64,000 nt of DNA from Microbulbifer harenosus (GTDB lineage: Bacteria > Pseudomonadota > Gammaproteobacteria > Pseudomonadales > Cellvibrionaceae), in the NCBI RefSeq assembly GCF_005771435.1, contig NZ_VANI01000004.1, positions 477,258 to 541,257 of the forward strand, given 5' to 3'. Positions within the stretch are counted from its first letter, which is position 1; each line of letters starts with the position of its first letter. The translations under genes and the position numbers were made by a program. Below, piece by piece: positions 63,911 to 64,000 of the stretch. The notes under the pieces are model-generated. The model had not been told where the DNA came from, ran no database searches, and worked only from the letters and a program-made list of their open reading frames with translations.

Positions 63911-64000
63911 AGCGCCAAAGAATCAGCACCTGTTTTTCCTGATTCGACTTCAACACACTGATTCCAACCGTACTTACACAAAGGAATCAGCCATGACCCC
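63908..64000 (+). mobile_element. Left end of a probable IS66-like element (runs off window)
   Basis: The boundary where serine hydrolase homology ends carries GTAAGCGCC, which fits the 5'-GTAA ends of IS66-family inverted repeats. About 85 bases inside, AAGGAA is followed 6 bases later by an ATG at 63993 (M-T-P...), the probable first IS gene, cut by the window. The element's right end and the target duplication are outside, so the family is tentative. Confidence 0.4.

Overview
The window looks like chromosomal DNA of a GC-rich, free-living (probably marine) gammaproteobacterium of the Cellvibrionales type, Microbulbifer-like. This is inferred from gene content: lipoproteins with Gly/Ser linkers behind the lipobox, a thrombospondin-type-3 lipoprotein, RhlE, YbiT, an MsbA-type exporter, M1 peptidases and amino-acid catabolism, plus REP-like palindromes. 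No rRNA, tRNA or CRISPR array was seen.

Layout. 0-7 kb: start of a nitroreductase-like gene (cut by the window edge), a Crp/Fnr-type regulator, a one-domain asparaginase, a PuuC-like aldehyde dehydrogenase, a SIMPL protein, small proteins, a TerC membrane protein, an ATP-grasp enzyme and RidA. 7-14.6 kb: large envelope proteins (Gly/Ser-rich lipoprotein, beta-barrel candidate, EEP-fold candidate, polytopic membrane protein). 14.8-21.5 kb: two paralogous exported M1 aminopeptidases flanking an esterase. 21.8-26 kb: a beta-alanine/omega-amino-acid module (MmsA, class III aminotransferase, divergent LysR regulator) with a dyad operator and two REP-like elements. 26-39 kb: acyltransferase, VOC protein, Spy-like protein, a glutamate decarboxylase / linear-amide hydrolase gene pair with an OMP gene upstream, YbiT, DUF3667, cold-shock protein and an ABC exporter. 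39.5-42.1 kb: an unusual two-gene cassette, a 550-aa protein of unknown family followed by a free-standing caspase-fold (DUF4347-like) protein. 42-53.3 kb: ABC-F ATPase, SRPBCC/YciI/GST group, VOC, DUF1294, RhlE, a secreted HExxH protein, a MutS-like ATPase, and a WYL regulator divergent from a GST-GFA operon.

53.3-64 kb is accessory and scarred. It holds two orphan genes between a GFA gene and a diverged GFA fragment, a TSP3 lipoprotein, a LysR/NHL divergent pair, an IS3 transposase remnant, a PH-domain gene, a YopT-type (C58) cysteine protease, an XRE regulator with an in-frame stop, and a serine hydrolase apparently cut by an IS66-like element at the right edge. The short reading frame after rhlE (13 codons) and the start of the PH gene are alike, and so are the sequences just before them. 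This suggests that a helicase-PH gene pair was broken by rearrangement.

Several genes fit a common nitrogen/amino-acid theme: asparaginase-like protein, PuuC-like dehydrogenase, glutamate decarboxylase, beta-alanine transaminase, MmsA, and exported aminopeptidases that would supply amino acids from peptides. All functional calls come from motifs and family knowledge; no database search was run.
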